Shown here: positions 1-5,688 of the stretch, in pieces
Numbering within the stretch: the stretch's first letter is position 1
Layout: each line of letters begins with the position of its first letter
NCBI GenBank assembly: GCA_017462145.1
Contig: JAFTRT010000135.1
Coordinates: forward strand, 1 to 16,028
Direction of reading: 5' to 3'
Origin: Clostridia bacterium
Lineage (GTDB): Bacteria > Bacillota_A > Clostridia > Oscillospirales > CAG-272
DNA: 16,028 bases
The notes under the pieces: model-generated
Databases searched by the model: none
What the model saw: the letters and a program-made list of their open reading frames with translations, nothing else
Told to the model about the DNA's origin: nothing
Program-made: the position numbers and the translations under genes

Positions 1-61
1 AGTAAAAGGGCGATCTACAAAGCCGACATCAAACCAATGTCAGCCATACATACCTATTTTT

Positions 62-80
62 TGATGGCAAAATGATGGCA
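62..80. repeat. Short direct repeat beside the attachment site
   Basis: TGATGGCA occurs at 62-69 and again at 73-80, an 11-bp period, about 40 bp before the tRNA 3'-end fragment. Closely spaced direct repeats near the end of an integrated element are often arm-type binding sites for a tyrosine recombinase, so this fits that role (inference). A reading frame open from base 1 to the TGA at 73-75 could be the tail of a gene to the left, but its 24 residues match nothing I recognise. Confidence 0.4.
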
Positions 81-120
81 TAGCCCACTATAACCCCTCA
101 TTTTGCAAGGTTTAGCAATC

Positions 121-144
121 GTTCGAATCTCTTTCTCTCCGCCA
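121..144 (+). other. tRNA-Ser 3'-end fragment, probable att site of an integrated element
   Basis: The 24 bases parse exactly as the last part of a tRNA: G53, the seven-base T loop TTCGAAT, a 3' T-stem strand CTCTT, a 3' acceptor strand TCTCTCC, discriminator G and CCA. An acceptor strand of this kind pairs with GGAGAGA, typical of bacterial tRNA-Ser. The five bases before G53 do not form a T stem, and no anticodon or D arm is present upstream, so this is not a complete gene. A bare tRNA 3' end is the usual scar where a phage or ICE integrates into a tRNA gene and duplicates its 3' end. The element would lie to the left of the window, and the chromosome would resume at this site. The terminator that follows supports this orientation. 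Confidence 0.65.
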
Positions 145-150
145 GAAGTT

Positions 151-197
151 TGGGTTGAGTTTTGTGTTTCACATCGCTCAACCCATTTCTCTTTTTC
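151..197 (+). terminator. Terminator downstream of the tRNA-Ser remnant
   Basis: A 9-bp perfect stem (151-159 with 177-185, TGGGTTGAG/CTCAACCCA) is followed by a pyrimidine tract at 186-197. It lies 6 bp after the CCA of the tRNA fragment, as expected for the native terminator of the tRNA gene left behind at the chromosomal side of the insertion. Confidence 0.6.
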
Positions 198-222
198 ACA
201 ATTCAAGGTTCCCCGAATTGTG
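197..222. repeat. 8-bp perfect inverted repeat
   Basis: CACAATTC at 197-204 and GAATTGTG at 215-222 form a perfect dyad with a 10-bp centre. No T-run follows, so it is not a clear terminator. It could be an operator or only a hairpin; nothing shows which. The rest of 223-305 holds no gene that I can support. Confidence 0.4.
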
Positions 223-305
223 GGCTGTGCAGAGGTGCAAAGCAAAAAGGGGACAACACCAACCGCCCCCACCCATCCAAGCCGCCGTTGCAAACAAGCA
301 AAAAG

Positions 306-344
306 AAAAGCGCATTTTCTGTCGAAAGGGATTGCGCTTTTTTT
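306..344 (+). terminator. Terminator-like hairpin overlapping the HAD promoter
   Basis: AAAAGCGCA (306-314) pairs with TGCGCTTTT (333-341) and is followed by further T to 344. The downstream arm also contains the -35 element of the next promoter, so read-through from the left would be cut just where new transcription starts. Confidence 0.5.
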
Positions 345-360
345 GATTTTGTGCTACAAT
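332..360 (+). promoter_or_regulatory. Promoter of the HAD-GH43 operon
   Basis: TTGCGC (332-337), a 17-bp spacer and TACAAT (355-360), with TGC just before the -10 as an extended -10 element. The predicted start near 367 leaves a leader of about 33 nt before the chosen HAD start codon. Confidence 0.6.
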
Positions 361-399
361 AGGAAAAAGAAAGCGGAATACAGTGAATGGACACAAGAT

Positions 400-1230
400 A
401 TGAGTACGAAAAAATTTGAAGGTATGTTGATCTGCACCGATCTGGACGGAACGCTGTTGCGGCGTGACAAATCCATTTCCAAGGAAAATTTGGAGGCCAT
501 TGAATATTTTAAGGCAGAGGGCGGTGTGTTTACGTTTATCACGGGTCGGATGCCCTATTCTTCTATGGATATTTACCGTGCCATCCGTCCCAATGCACCG
601 TTTGGCTGTATCAACGGCGGCGGATTGTACGATCCTATTGCCAAGGACTATCTTTGGATGGAGACCCTTTCCCCCGATGTCTTGACGTTGGTGGAATCCG
701 TAGCGGATCAGTTTCCCGAGATGGGAATTCAGATCAATGCCAAGGAGCGATTGTGGTTTTGCAGAGAAAATTCCATAATGGCTAATTTTCGTCGCGTGAC
801 CAACACCCCCAATTTGGTATGCGGAATCCGTGACGTGAACGAGCCCATCGGCAAGATCCTGTTTGGTCAGGCCAATACGGCGGAGGTGGATCGGTTGGCC
901 GAGGTCCTTCCCAAGTATCCGGGAGCGGATCGATTTGAGTTTATCCGATCGGAAGAAGTCTTTTTTGAGGTTCTGCCCAAGGGGATCAGCAAGGGAAGCG
1001 TATTGCCCAAGCTGACGGCACACTTGGGGCTGGAGATGGCACGGACGGTTGCCATCGGCGACTACGACAACGATATTCGGTTGCTTCAAACAGCCAAGAT
1101 CGGCGTTGCCGTTGCCAATGCTTCCGAACATGCCAAGGCGGCGGCTGATTATATCACGGTCAGCAACGAGGAGCACGCCATGGCGGCGGTGATTTCGGAT
1201 ATCGAAAAGGGTGTTTTGCGGTTAGAGTAA
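400..1230 (+). CDS. Cof-type HAD-superfamily phosphatase
   Basis: A 276-residue cytoplasmic phosphatase of the HAD superfamily, Cof/YbiV-like (Hydrolase_3) branch. These enzymes hydrolyse sugar phosphates, FMN or other small phosphoesters; the substrate cannot be told from sequence. All four HAD motifs are visible: DLDGT with nucleophile D14 and acid/base D16, ITGR with T48, SKG with K198, and GDYDND with metal-binding D221 and D225. The segment between motifs II and III (about residues 85-190) is the C2-type cap expected for this branch. The ATG at 400 was chosen because the family starts a few residues before DLDGT and the promoter lies at 332-360; the frame is open further upstream but would run through the tRNA scar and terminators. 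No strong ribosome site is seen, and the ATG at 424 is possible. The next gene begins 19 bp downstream, so an operon is likely. Sitting with a glycosidase suggests a sugar-phosphate substrate (inference). Confidence 0.9.
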   Translation: MSTKKFEGMLICTDLDGTLLRRDKSISKENLEAIEYFKAEGGVFTFITGRMPYSSMDIYRAIRPNAPFGCINGGGLYDPIAKDYLWMETLSPDVLTLVESVADQFPEMGIQINAKERLWFCRENSIMANFRRVTNTPNLVCGIRDVNEPIGKILFGQANTAEVDRLAEVLPKYPGADRFEFIRSEEVFFEVLPKGISKGSVLPKLTAHLGLEMARTVAIGDYDNDIRLLQTAKIGVAVANASEHAKAAADYITVSNEEHAMAAVISDIEKGVLRLE

Positions 1231-1249
1231 AACAAAAAGGGGATAGTGG

Positions 1250-2065
1250 ATGAGACCTTTGAACCGGATTTCTGCCATGACGGCAAAGGATGTTTTGACG
1301 GAGAATGAGAAACATTCGAATCCTTCGGACTGGAAAGTAGAGCTATATCGTTCGTACGGTGTCAAGCGCCGTGTTCGTCCGATGCTGGATGGCCTGTTTT
1401 TGATTTTTTGTTATTGCATCACGTTTCTGTGCGTGGGTGTTTTGATTCTTGTAGGTCTTCTCGGCTTTGGAACGGCATTGGCCTACACGAGTAATCTTGC
1501 TTATCTGGCAGCGGTGACGGGCGTGGTGATTGCATGCTTATATCGTCCGACCCGTACGGTGTGGAAACGACTTCGCTTTTGCCGAAAGCTGAAGGCACTG
1601 TGCCAAAGAAAGCAATATCATCTTGTTCCCATAAATGGATTCTTTTACTGCCTGTTCGACCGGAAGCCTGACGCACCCCATTTCTTTGTAGATACAGGAA
1701 ATCGCCTGTATGCCGTGCAGTATTTGACTTTTTCCCAATATCGAACCCATCTGACCTTTTCCAAACCCGGAGAGATGGTACGAAGCACATGGATCGGTCA
1801 CAGCCGATGGCATATCGCTTTGGGGATCAAGCCGAGACATAAAACCATTCCTTATGAATTTTCTGCCATATCTCTGCCCGACGGCAGTGCGGCAGAGCGA
1901 ATCTTTTTGCTCAACCCCGTTCCTTGTGCCATGTTTATCAAGACCGCCAATGGAGAAGTGCAGGCTGCCGATACGGGAGCGGTGCTGTTGGACGGTATTC
2001 GTGTGTTTTCGGGCAGCGGCTTTTTGAGAATATTGGACTGCGAACAGTCAAATGATAAAAAATAG
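1250..2065 (+). CDS. Unknown two-TM protein with large soluble C-terminal part
   Basis: I do not recognise this 271-residue protein. It has a polar N-terminus with many Lys and Arg, two neighbouring hydrophobic segments at about residues 49-73 and 80-98, a basic stretch just after the second (about 99-121), and then about 150 residues that look soluble and beta-rich. The basic loops suggest that both the N-terminus and the C-terminal domain face the cytoplasm. The start is supported by AAGGGGA 6-14 bp upstream; an in-frame ATG at 1277 is an alternative. It is sandwiched between the HAD phosphatase (19-bp gap) and the GH43 gene (17-bp gap), so it is almost certainly co-transcribed. Two-TM proteins with a PH-like domain have a similar look, but no motif proves that here. 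Confidence 0.75.
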   Translation: MRPLNRISAMTAKDVLTENEKHSNPSDWKVELYRSYGVKRRVRPMLDGLFLIFCYCITFLCVGVLILVGLLGFGTALAYTSNLAYLAAVTGVVIACLYRPTRTVWKRLRFCRKLKALCQRKQYHLVPINGFFYCLFDRKPDAPHFFVDTGNRLYAVQYLTFSQYRTHLTFSKPGEMVRSTWIGHSRWHIALGIKPRHKTIPYEFSAISLPDGSAAERIFLLNPVPCAMFIKTANGEVQAADTGAVLLDGIRVFSGSGFLRILDCEQSNDKK

Positions 2066-2082
2066 GAAAGAGGAGAACCCTT

Positions 2083-2988
2083 ATGATTACGACCAATGTA
2101 TTGCTTCGAGATCCCTTTGTGTTAGTGGATGGAGAAAACTACTACGTTTACGGTACCGGCTCGTCCAAACATTCAACGGAGGCGGTTGGCTACGTGGAAA
2201 CGGTTTGGGCGTGCTACAAGAACACGTCGGGCAAGCTGGACGGCGAATGGACACGGGTGGAGGGACTTTACGAGGTTCCTGCCAGTGCCGCTGAAACCCC
2301 TTTCTGGGCACCTGAGGTGCACCGCTATGGCGATTCCTTCTATTTGATCGCTACGTATCGGAACAAAGAAACCAATCATCGGGGGTGCGGCATTTTGCGT
2401 GCGGCTTCTCCCGAGGGACCGTTTGTGGAGATCTCCGACGGACACATTACCCCTTCGGATTGGGATGCGATTGACGGTACGCTTTACGTGGATCCCGACG
2501 GACAGCCTTGGTTGGTATTTGTTCACGAATGGACCTGTACGCCAGACGGTGTGGGCACTTTTGCTGCTGCCAAGCTTTCGGAGGATCTGTCTCATTTCAT
2601 TTCCGACCCCGTGGAGCTGTTCCGTGCCACCGATCCCGTTTGGGCTAAGGGAAAGATCACAGACGGTTGCTTCCTGTACACCACCAAGGAGGGAAAGCTG
2701 TTGATGATCTGGTCCAACATGGATGCCAACGGTTATGCCGTGGGTATTGCGCATAGCAAGAGCGGAAAGGTGGATTGCACCGAGTGGATCCACGAGCCGG
2801 AGCTTTTGTTCTCCAAGAGTCTGCTGGGGCAGTACGACGGCGGTCACGGTATGCTCTTCCGTGATACCGACGGACAGATGTATCTGAGCATCCACTCCCC
2901 CAACACTCCCAAGCTGGGACGCCCTGAGACGGCGACCTTTGTCCCGGTGGTGGAGGAGAACGGCAGTCTGCGCTGTATCTTCGAGTGA
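2083..2988 (+). CDS. Glycoside hydrolase family 43 (beta-xylosidase/arabinofuranosidase type)
   Basis: A 301-residue single-domain GH43 five-bladed beta-propeller enzyme. GH43 enzymes act by inversion, mostly on arabinose- or xylose-containing oligosaccharides. The catalytic base lies in the N-terminal RDPFV motif (D10). WAPEV is present at about 75-79, the pKa-modulating Asp lies in IDGTLYVD (D131), and the late GGHGM segment carries the expected active-site His (H255). The general acid is usually Glu in an EGP motif; the matching site here reads TDGC, giving Asp (D194). I recall TDGP in related Firmicutes and Bacteroides enzymes, so this may be a subfamily trait, not inactivation. There is no signal peptide or carbohydrate-binding module, so the enzyme should act in the cytoplasm on imported oligosaccharides. 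A good site, GAGGAGA, precedes the ATG. It is the last gene of the operon and a strong terminator follows. The exact substrate is unknown. Confidence 0.9.
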   Translation: MITTNVLLRDPFVLVDGENYYVYGTGSSKHSTEAVGYVETVWACYKNTSGKLDGEWTRVEGLYEVPASAAETPFWAPEVHRYGDSFYLIATYRNKETNHRGCGILRAASPEGPFVEISDGHITPSDWDAIDGTLYVDPDGQPWLVFVHEWTCTPDGVGTFAAAKLSEDLSHFISDPVELFRATDPVWAKGKITDGCFLYTTKEGKLLMIWSNMDANGYAVGIAHSKSGKVDCTEWIHEPELLFSKSLLGQYDGGHGMLFRDTDGQMYLSIHSPNTPKLGRPETATFVPVVEENGSLRCIFE

Positions 2989-3002
2989 ATTGAACCAAAA
3001 CG

Positions 3003-3038
3003 AATCCACCGCTTCCAACGGAAGCGGTGGATTTTTTC
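3003..3038 (+). terminator. Strong intrinsic terminator after GH43
   Basis: A 14-bp perfect stem (3003-3016 with 3020-3033), a 3-nt loop AAC and a T-tract. It separates the GH43 operon from the mgtE transcription unit. Confidence 0.9.
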
Positions 3039-3072
3039 TCAAAAAATACCTGAAAAATTTTTGGAGAGCGTA

Positions 3073-3101
3073 TTGTCAATTTTGAAAAAATGTGCTATAC
3101 T
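3073..3101 (+). promoter_or_regulatory. Promoter of the mgtE leader
   Basis: TTGTCA (3073-3078), 17-bp spacer, TATACT (3096-3101), with TGC before the -10. The predicted start near 3108 lies about 276 nt before the mgtE ATG, an unusually long leader that points to post-initiation control. Confidence 0.75.
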
Positions 3102-3146
3102 AACGGTAACGGCGAGAGCCGAATACAGAGAAAAAGAGGTGAGAAG

Positions 3147-3227
3147 ATGGACGGCAGTTGTTGTGACCGAAGAGTGGACAAAGGCTCCCTTTTGGGGATA
3201 CTTTGCAGCGTGTCGTCTGTGTTCTGA
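3147..3227 (+). CDS. Small leader ORF upstream of mgtE (26 aa)
   Basis: An ATG with a good Shine-Dalgarno (AGAGGTGAGA, 3134-3143) opens a 26-codon frame ending in TGA at 3225-3227. The peptide contains three cysteines, including adjacent Cys5-Cys6, a basic-acidic centre (DRRVDKG) and a hydrophobic, Ser/Val-rich C-terminus. It lies wholly within the mgtE leader, about 39 nt after the predicted transcript start and 156 nt before the mgtE ATG. The strong ribosome site and the position argue for real translation. A control peptide, where ribosome progress or stalling alters downstream folding, is the simplest role (inference). Leader ORFs control Mg2+ transporters elsewhere, such as mgtL of Salmonella mgtA, but this peptide lacks the proline- or acidic-rich character of those. 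No homology is claimed. Confidence 0.45.
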   Translation: MDGSCCDRRVDKGSLLGILCSVSSVF

Positions 3228-3331
3228 CCGCTGTGATTCATAAGGTGGCCGATGTCCTTTTTCCAAGCAACCTGTTACACAGGAAGGCAGACGAGTGCGG
3301 CGAAGGGCGTGGGCCTTTTTTGCGCCCTTTT
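3204..3331 (+). promoter_or_regulatory. Structured mgtE leader with possible attenuator hairpins
   Basis: Several competing structures are visible. TTGCAGCG near 3203-3210 can pair with CGCTGTGA near 3229-3236 (with wobbles), overlapping the end of the small ORF. AGGAAGGC (3281-3288) can pair with GCCTTTTT (3313-3320), whose last six bases form a T-run to 3321. AAGGGCG (3303-3309) can pair with CGCCCTT (3323-3329), followed by two further T. The last two share sequence and exclude each other. This looks like an attenuation platform, but I cannot match it to the M-box or another known Mg2+ riboswitch. Confidence 0.4.
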
Positions 3332-3383
3332 GAACCCCAAACCGTCTGTTTTCTCCATTTTACACAGAACGGAGGAGAGAAAG

Positions 3384-4778
3384 ATGGAAAAGGAACTGTT
3401 TGCGGCAGGCCGTCATCCCGATTATCGGGAGGAAGTGGCGGCATTGGTCAAAGGTGGGCTGACCCCTGCCCGTATGAAGGAAGCCCTCTCGGATTATCAT
3501 GAGCACGATGTGGCAGAGGCGTTGTCCATTCTGACTGCGGCCGAACGGAAACGGCTCTACCGCCTATTGGACGGGGAAGCCTTGGCCGGTGTGTTGGATT
3601 ACACACAGCCGGAGGACGGCTATTTGGAGGAGCTGACGTTGCGTCGCCGTGCCGAGGTTTTGTCGAGGATGGAAGCCTCCTTGGCGGCGGCGTATCTGGA
3701 CGGACGAGACGAGGCGGAACGGAACACGCTGACCGATCTGCTGTCCGAGGCGAGCCGTCGGGAGATCACGCTGTTGTCTTCCTTTGGCAAGGACGAGATC
3801 GGAAGCAAAATGAGCACCGATTACATTGCCGTCAAAAGAGGGCTGGACGTGCGAGGGATTATGCATGAGTTGATCGCCCAAGCGGCAGATAACGACAACG
3901 TGTCCACCGTTTACGTTGTGGACGGGGAGGGGCTTTTGGCAGGTGCCATTGATCTGAAGGCACTGATCCGAGCCAGAGCGGGTGATCCGGCGGAGGAGCT
4001 GATGCGCACCTCTTATCCTTACGTCTATGCCAATGAGACCGTAGAGGACTGTATGGATCGGCTTCGGGAGTATTCCGAGGACTCCATTCCCGTACTGGAC
4101 GGGGAAAATCGGCTGACGGGCGTTTTGACCGCCCAAGAGTTGGCACGTCTGGTCGAGGATGAGATCGGTGACGACTACGCAAAGCTTGGCGGTCTGGTGG
4201 CCGAGGAAGAGACCAAGGAGCCCTTACATCGGAGTGTGGGCAAGAGATTGCCGTGGTTGGTGATTTTGTTTGGCCTTGGCATGCTGGTGTCGGGTGTTGT
4301 GGGATTGTTTGACCAAGTTGTGGCTCGCATGTCCCTCATCGTGTCCTTTCAGTCGTTGATTTTGGGTATGGCGGGGAACGTGGGAACGCAATCCTTGGCG
4401 GTGACCATCCGTGCGCTGGCTGACGAGGGGATGAGCGGGCGGCAAAAGCTGCGCCATGCATGGAAGGAAGCACGAGTGGGACTTTGCAACGGCTTGATCG
4501 TAGGGCTTTTGTCCTTTGTGTTGGTGGGGGCTTATCTGTTCTGGTTGCGAGGAGAAGCGCCCATGCTTGCTTTCTCGGTATCGGGATGCACGGGGATTGC
4601 ACTTTGCATCTCGATGCTGTTGTCCGGCGTGTTTGGCACGGCCATTCCCATGCTGTTTCAAAAGATCAAGATCGATCCTGCCGTGGCATCGGGACCTTTT
4701 ATCACCACGGTCAACGACTTGGTGGCCGTTCTGACTTATTACGGCCTGGCTTCGTTGCTGTTGCTGAAAGCGATTTGA
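3384..4778 (+). CDS. mgtE: MgtE-family magnesium channel/transporter
   Basis: A 464-residue Mg2+ channel of the MgtE/SLC41 family, close to the usual 450. Residues 1-135 form the helical N domain, followed by two CBS domains (about 141-205 and 206-262) that sense cytoplasmic Mg2+ and gate the pore. A connecting 'plug' helix precedes a C-terminal membrane domain of five helices from about 288. The MgtE hallmark GNVGTQ is at 331-336, and the pore motif DPAVASGP begins at D431, the residue position that binds Mg2+ in the selectivity site of the Thermus protein. The ATG at 3384 has GGAGGAGAGA directly upstream and fits the family's N-terminus; the frame is open further 5' but has no better start. 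The gene is preceded by a long leader with a small ORF and converges on the Mn2+ exporter gene. Some MgtE proteins also pass Mn2+ or Co2+, so the Mn2+ exporter next door may be more than coincidence (inference). Confidence 0.95.
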   Translation: MEKELFAAGRHPDYREEVAALVKGGLTPARMKEALSDYHEHDVAEALSILTAAERKRLYRLLDGEALAGVLDYTQPEDGYLEELTLRRRAEVLSRMEASLAAAYLDGRDEAERNTLTDLLSEASRREITLLSSFGKDEIGSKMSTDYIAVKRGLDVRGIMHELIAQAADNDNVSTVYVVDGEGLLAGAIDLKALIRARAGDPAEELMRTSYPYVYANETVEDCMDRLREYSEDSIPVLDGENRLTGVLTAQELARLVEDEIGDDYAKLGGLVAEEETKEPLHRSVGKRLPWLVILFGLGMLVSGVVGLFDQVVARMSLIVSFQSLILGMAGNVGTQSLAVTIRALADEGMSGRQKLRHAWKEARVGLCNGLIVGLLSFVLVGAYLFWLRGEAPMLAFSVSGCTGIALCISMLLSGVFGTAIPMLFQKIKIDPAVASGPFITTVNDLVAVLTYYGLASLLLLKAI

Positions 4779-4787
4779 AGAAAACAA

Positions 4788-4818
4788 TCAGGGGACTTTC
4801 CGTTGGAAAGTCCCCTGA
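4788..4818. terminator. Shared bidirectional terminator between mgtE and mntP
   Basis: A 14-bp perfect stem (4788-4801 with 4805-4818) with loop GTT lies between the convergent stop codons at 4778 and 4826. The flanking T-tracts are short on both strands, so efficiency is uncertain. Confidence 0.75.
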
Positions 4819-4825
4819 AAACCTA

Positions 4826-5416
4826 TTATGCCCCAATCAGGCCCTTGATACAGATCTCAAGGCCGATGATGATGAGAATGACACCGCCTAAAATGCCTGC
4901 TTTTCCTGCCAGCTTGGTGCCCGATTTTCTGCCGATGAACAGGCCTGCAAAGCAGATGAAGAAGGTTACGATGCCGATGATCAAGCAGGAAAGAAGTGCT
5001 TCGCCCCAGTTATAATTTGAGATGGTGAAGCCTACGGAGAGGGCATCGATAGAGGTGGCTACCCCCTGTACCAACAGTCCCCACAGGCCAACGGCAGGCT
5101 TTTCGTCCTCCGAATCTTTGTGCTTGATGCCTTCGTACAGCATCTTTCCTCCAATATACCCCAACAATACCAATGCAATCCACGGGATCCATGCCTCAAA
5201 GGCTCCAAACAGATCGGCAATGGTGGAAACACAGATCCAGCCGATCATGGGCATGGCGAACTGGAACAGGGCAAAGATGCCGGCTACACCGCACATTTTG
5301 TGCTTTTTCATGGTGGGCTCGTTGAGTCCGTTGGCAAGGGAGACCGAAAAGGCATCCATGGCCAGACAGAAGCCCGTGGAAATACTCAAAGCAAAAAAGG
5401 GAAAATCCAGTGTCAT
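4826..5416 (-). CDS. mntP: MntP-family manganese efflux pump
   Basis: A 196-residue inner-membrane Mn2+ exporter of the MntP (YebN, DUF204) family, close to the usual 185-190. It shows the family's internal twofold repeat: AMDAFSVSLANGL near the start (D21) and TSIDALSVGF at the start of the second half (D124), both carrying the conserved acidic residues in the membrane. Six hydrophobic segments fit the family topology, with a charged loop at about 97-108 between the halves. The start at 5416 is chosen because GGGAGG stands 5 bp upstream and the protein then begins as the family does; the frame stays open another 40 codons, but that stretch lies inside the riboswitch leader. Expression should rise with Mn2+ through the riboswitch, which matches the job of removing excess Mn2+. 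Confidence 0.95.
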   Translation of the reverse strand: MTLDFPFFALSISTGFCLAMDAFSVSLANGLNEPTMKKHKMCGVAGIFALFQFAMPMIGWICVSTIADLFGAFEAWIPWIALVLLGYIGGKMLYEGIKHKDSEDEKPAVGLWGLLVQGVATSIDALSVGFTISNYNWGEALLSCLIIGIVTFFICFAGLFIGRKSGTKLAGKAGILGGVILIIIGLEICIKGLIGA

Positions 5417-5432
5417 GTTATCCTCCCAACAT

Positions 5433-5465
5433 AAAAAAATCCAAGCACGGCGTGCCGCACTCGGA
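5433..5465 (-). terminator. Second intrinsic terminator in the mntP leader
   Basis: Reading the minus strand, an 11-bp stem with three G-U pairs closes a tetraloop (5440-5465) and runs into seven T (5439-5433), ending just before the ribosome binding site. It stands directly after the first terminator of the riboswitch, giving two terminators in series. Confidence 0.7.
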
Positions 5466-5468
5466 ATC

Positions 5469-5510
5469 AAAAGAAAAAGACTCCATGCACCGCTTGCCGA
5501 TACATGAGTC
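5469..5510 (-). terminator. Riboswitch expression-platform terminator
   Basis: On the minus strand GACTCATG (5510-5503) pairs with CATGGAGTC (5487-5479) with one bulged G; the pairing continues inward, and the hairpin is followed by TTTTTCTTTT. Its 5' arm overlaps the 3' strand of aptamer helix P1 (5508-5502), so P1 and this terminator exclude each other. Confidence 0.8.
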
Positions 5511-5590
5511 TCGCAATTTGAAACAAGCCAGACCAAAGGTCAGTATGTTGACTTGCTACGCAACGGATTGCGCTCGCTCCTCCCTCACGT
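5502..5590 (-). promoter_or_regulatory. yybP-ykoY manganese riboswitch
   Basis: This minus-strand leader matches the Mn2+-sensing yybP-ykoY class. P1 is formed by ACGTGAG (5590-5584) and CTCATGT (5508-5502). Loop L1 contains GGGAGGAGC, helix P2 is GCGCAA/TTGCGT closed by TCCG, the class hallmark GTCAACATACT lies at 5552-5542, a small GACC/GGTC hairpin follows, and the L3 segment GCGAGAC lies at 5514-5508. In this class Mn2+ bridges L1 and L3 and stabilises P1. Here P1 shares bases with the following terminator, so Mn2+ binding should prevent termination and switch mntP on. The gene it controls, an Mn2+ exporter, is a known partner of this class. Confidence 0.88.
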
Positions 5591-5624
5591 CGGGTATTAT
5601 ACCATGCCCGACGGATTTTGTCAA
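5588..5624 (-). promoter_or_regulatory. Consensus mntP promoter with a dyad around the -10
   Basis: Minus-strand TTGACA (5624-5619), a 17-bp spacer and TATAAT (5601-5596) match consensus exactly. A 7-bp perfect inverted repeat, CGTCGGG (5613-5607) and CCCGACG (5594-5588), flanks the -10 and could be an operator (inference). The start would be near 5589, at the first bases of riboswitch P1. Confidence 0.85.
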
Positions 5625-5648
5625 CGGTTTTTTTCTTTTTTTACCGAA

Positions 5649-5680
5649 AACGCCCCGTTCCGTTCTCGGAACGAGGCGTT
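5649..5680 (-). terminator. Terminator after the Crp/Fnr gene
   Basis: A 14-bp stem (5680-5667 with 5662-5649, one G-U pair) with loop AGAA lies 9 bp past the stop codon on the minus strand. The T-tract is short (two T in the stem, two after). It shields the mntP promoter, 25 bp further on, from read-through. Confidence 0.7.
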
Positions 5681-5688
5681 TCGATGGA

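Noticed and set aside
121..144. Complete tRNA-Ser gene
   Set aside because: Only the T loop and the 3' strand are present; no T stem, anticodon or D arm can be found upstream.
103..399. Long N-terminal extension of the HAD reading frame
   Set aside because: It runs through the tRNA scar, two hairpins and the promoter; the family begins just before DLDGT, so the start at 400 is preferred.
196..1176. 326-codon minus-strand frame
   Set aside because: Antisense shadow of the HAD gene; no family features, and it continues into the intergenic hairpins.
2173..3042. 289-codon minus-strand frame
   Set aside because: Antisense shadow of GH43; the other strand carries clear catalytic motifs.
3108..3384. 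M-box Mg2+ riboswitch before mgtE
   Set aside because: The conserved M-box loop sequences (for example GGUGAGGCUCCU and the GCUGCUGCCC region) are not present in order.
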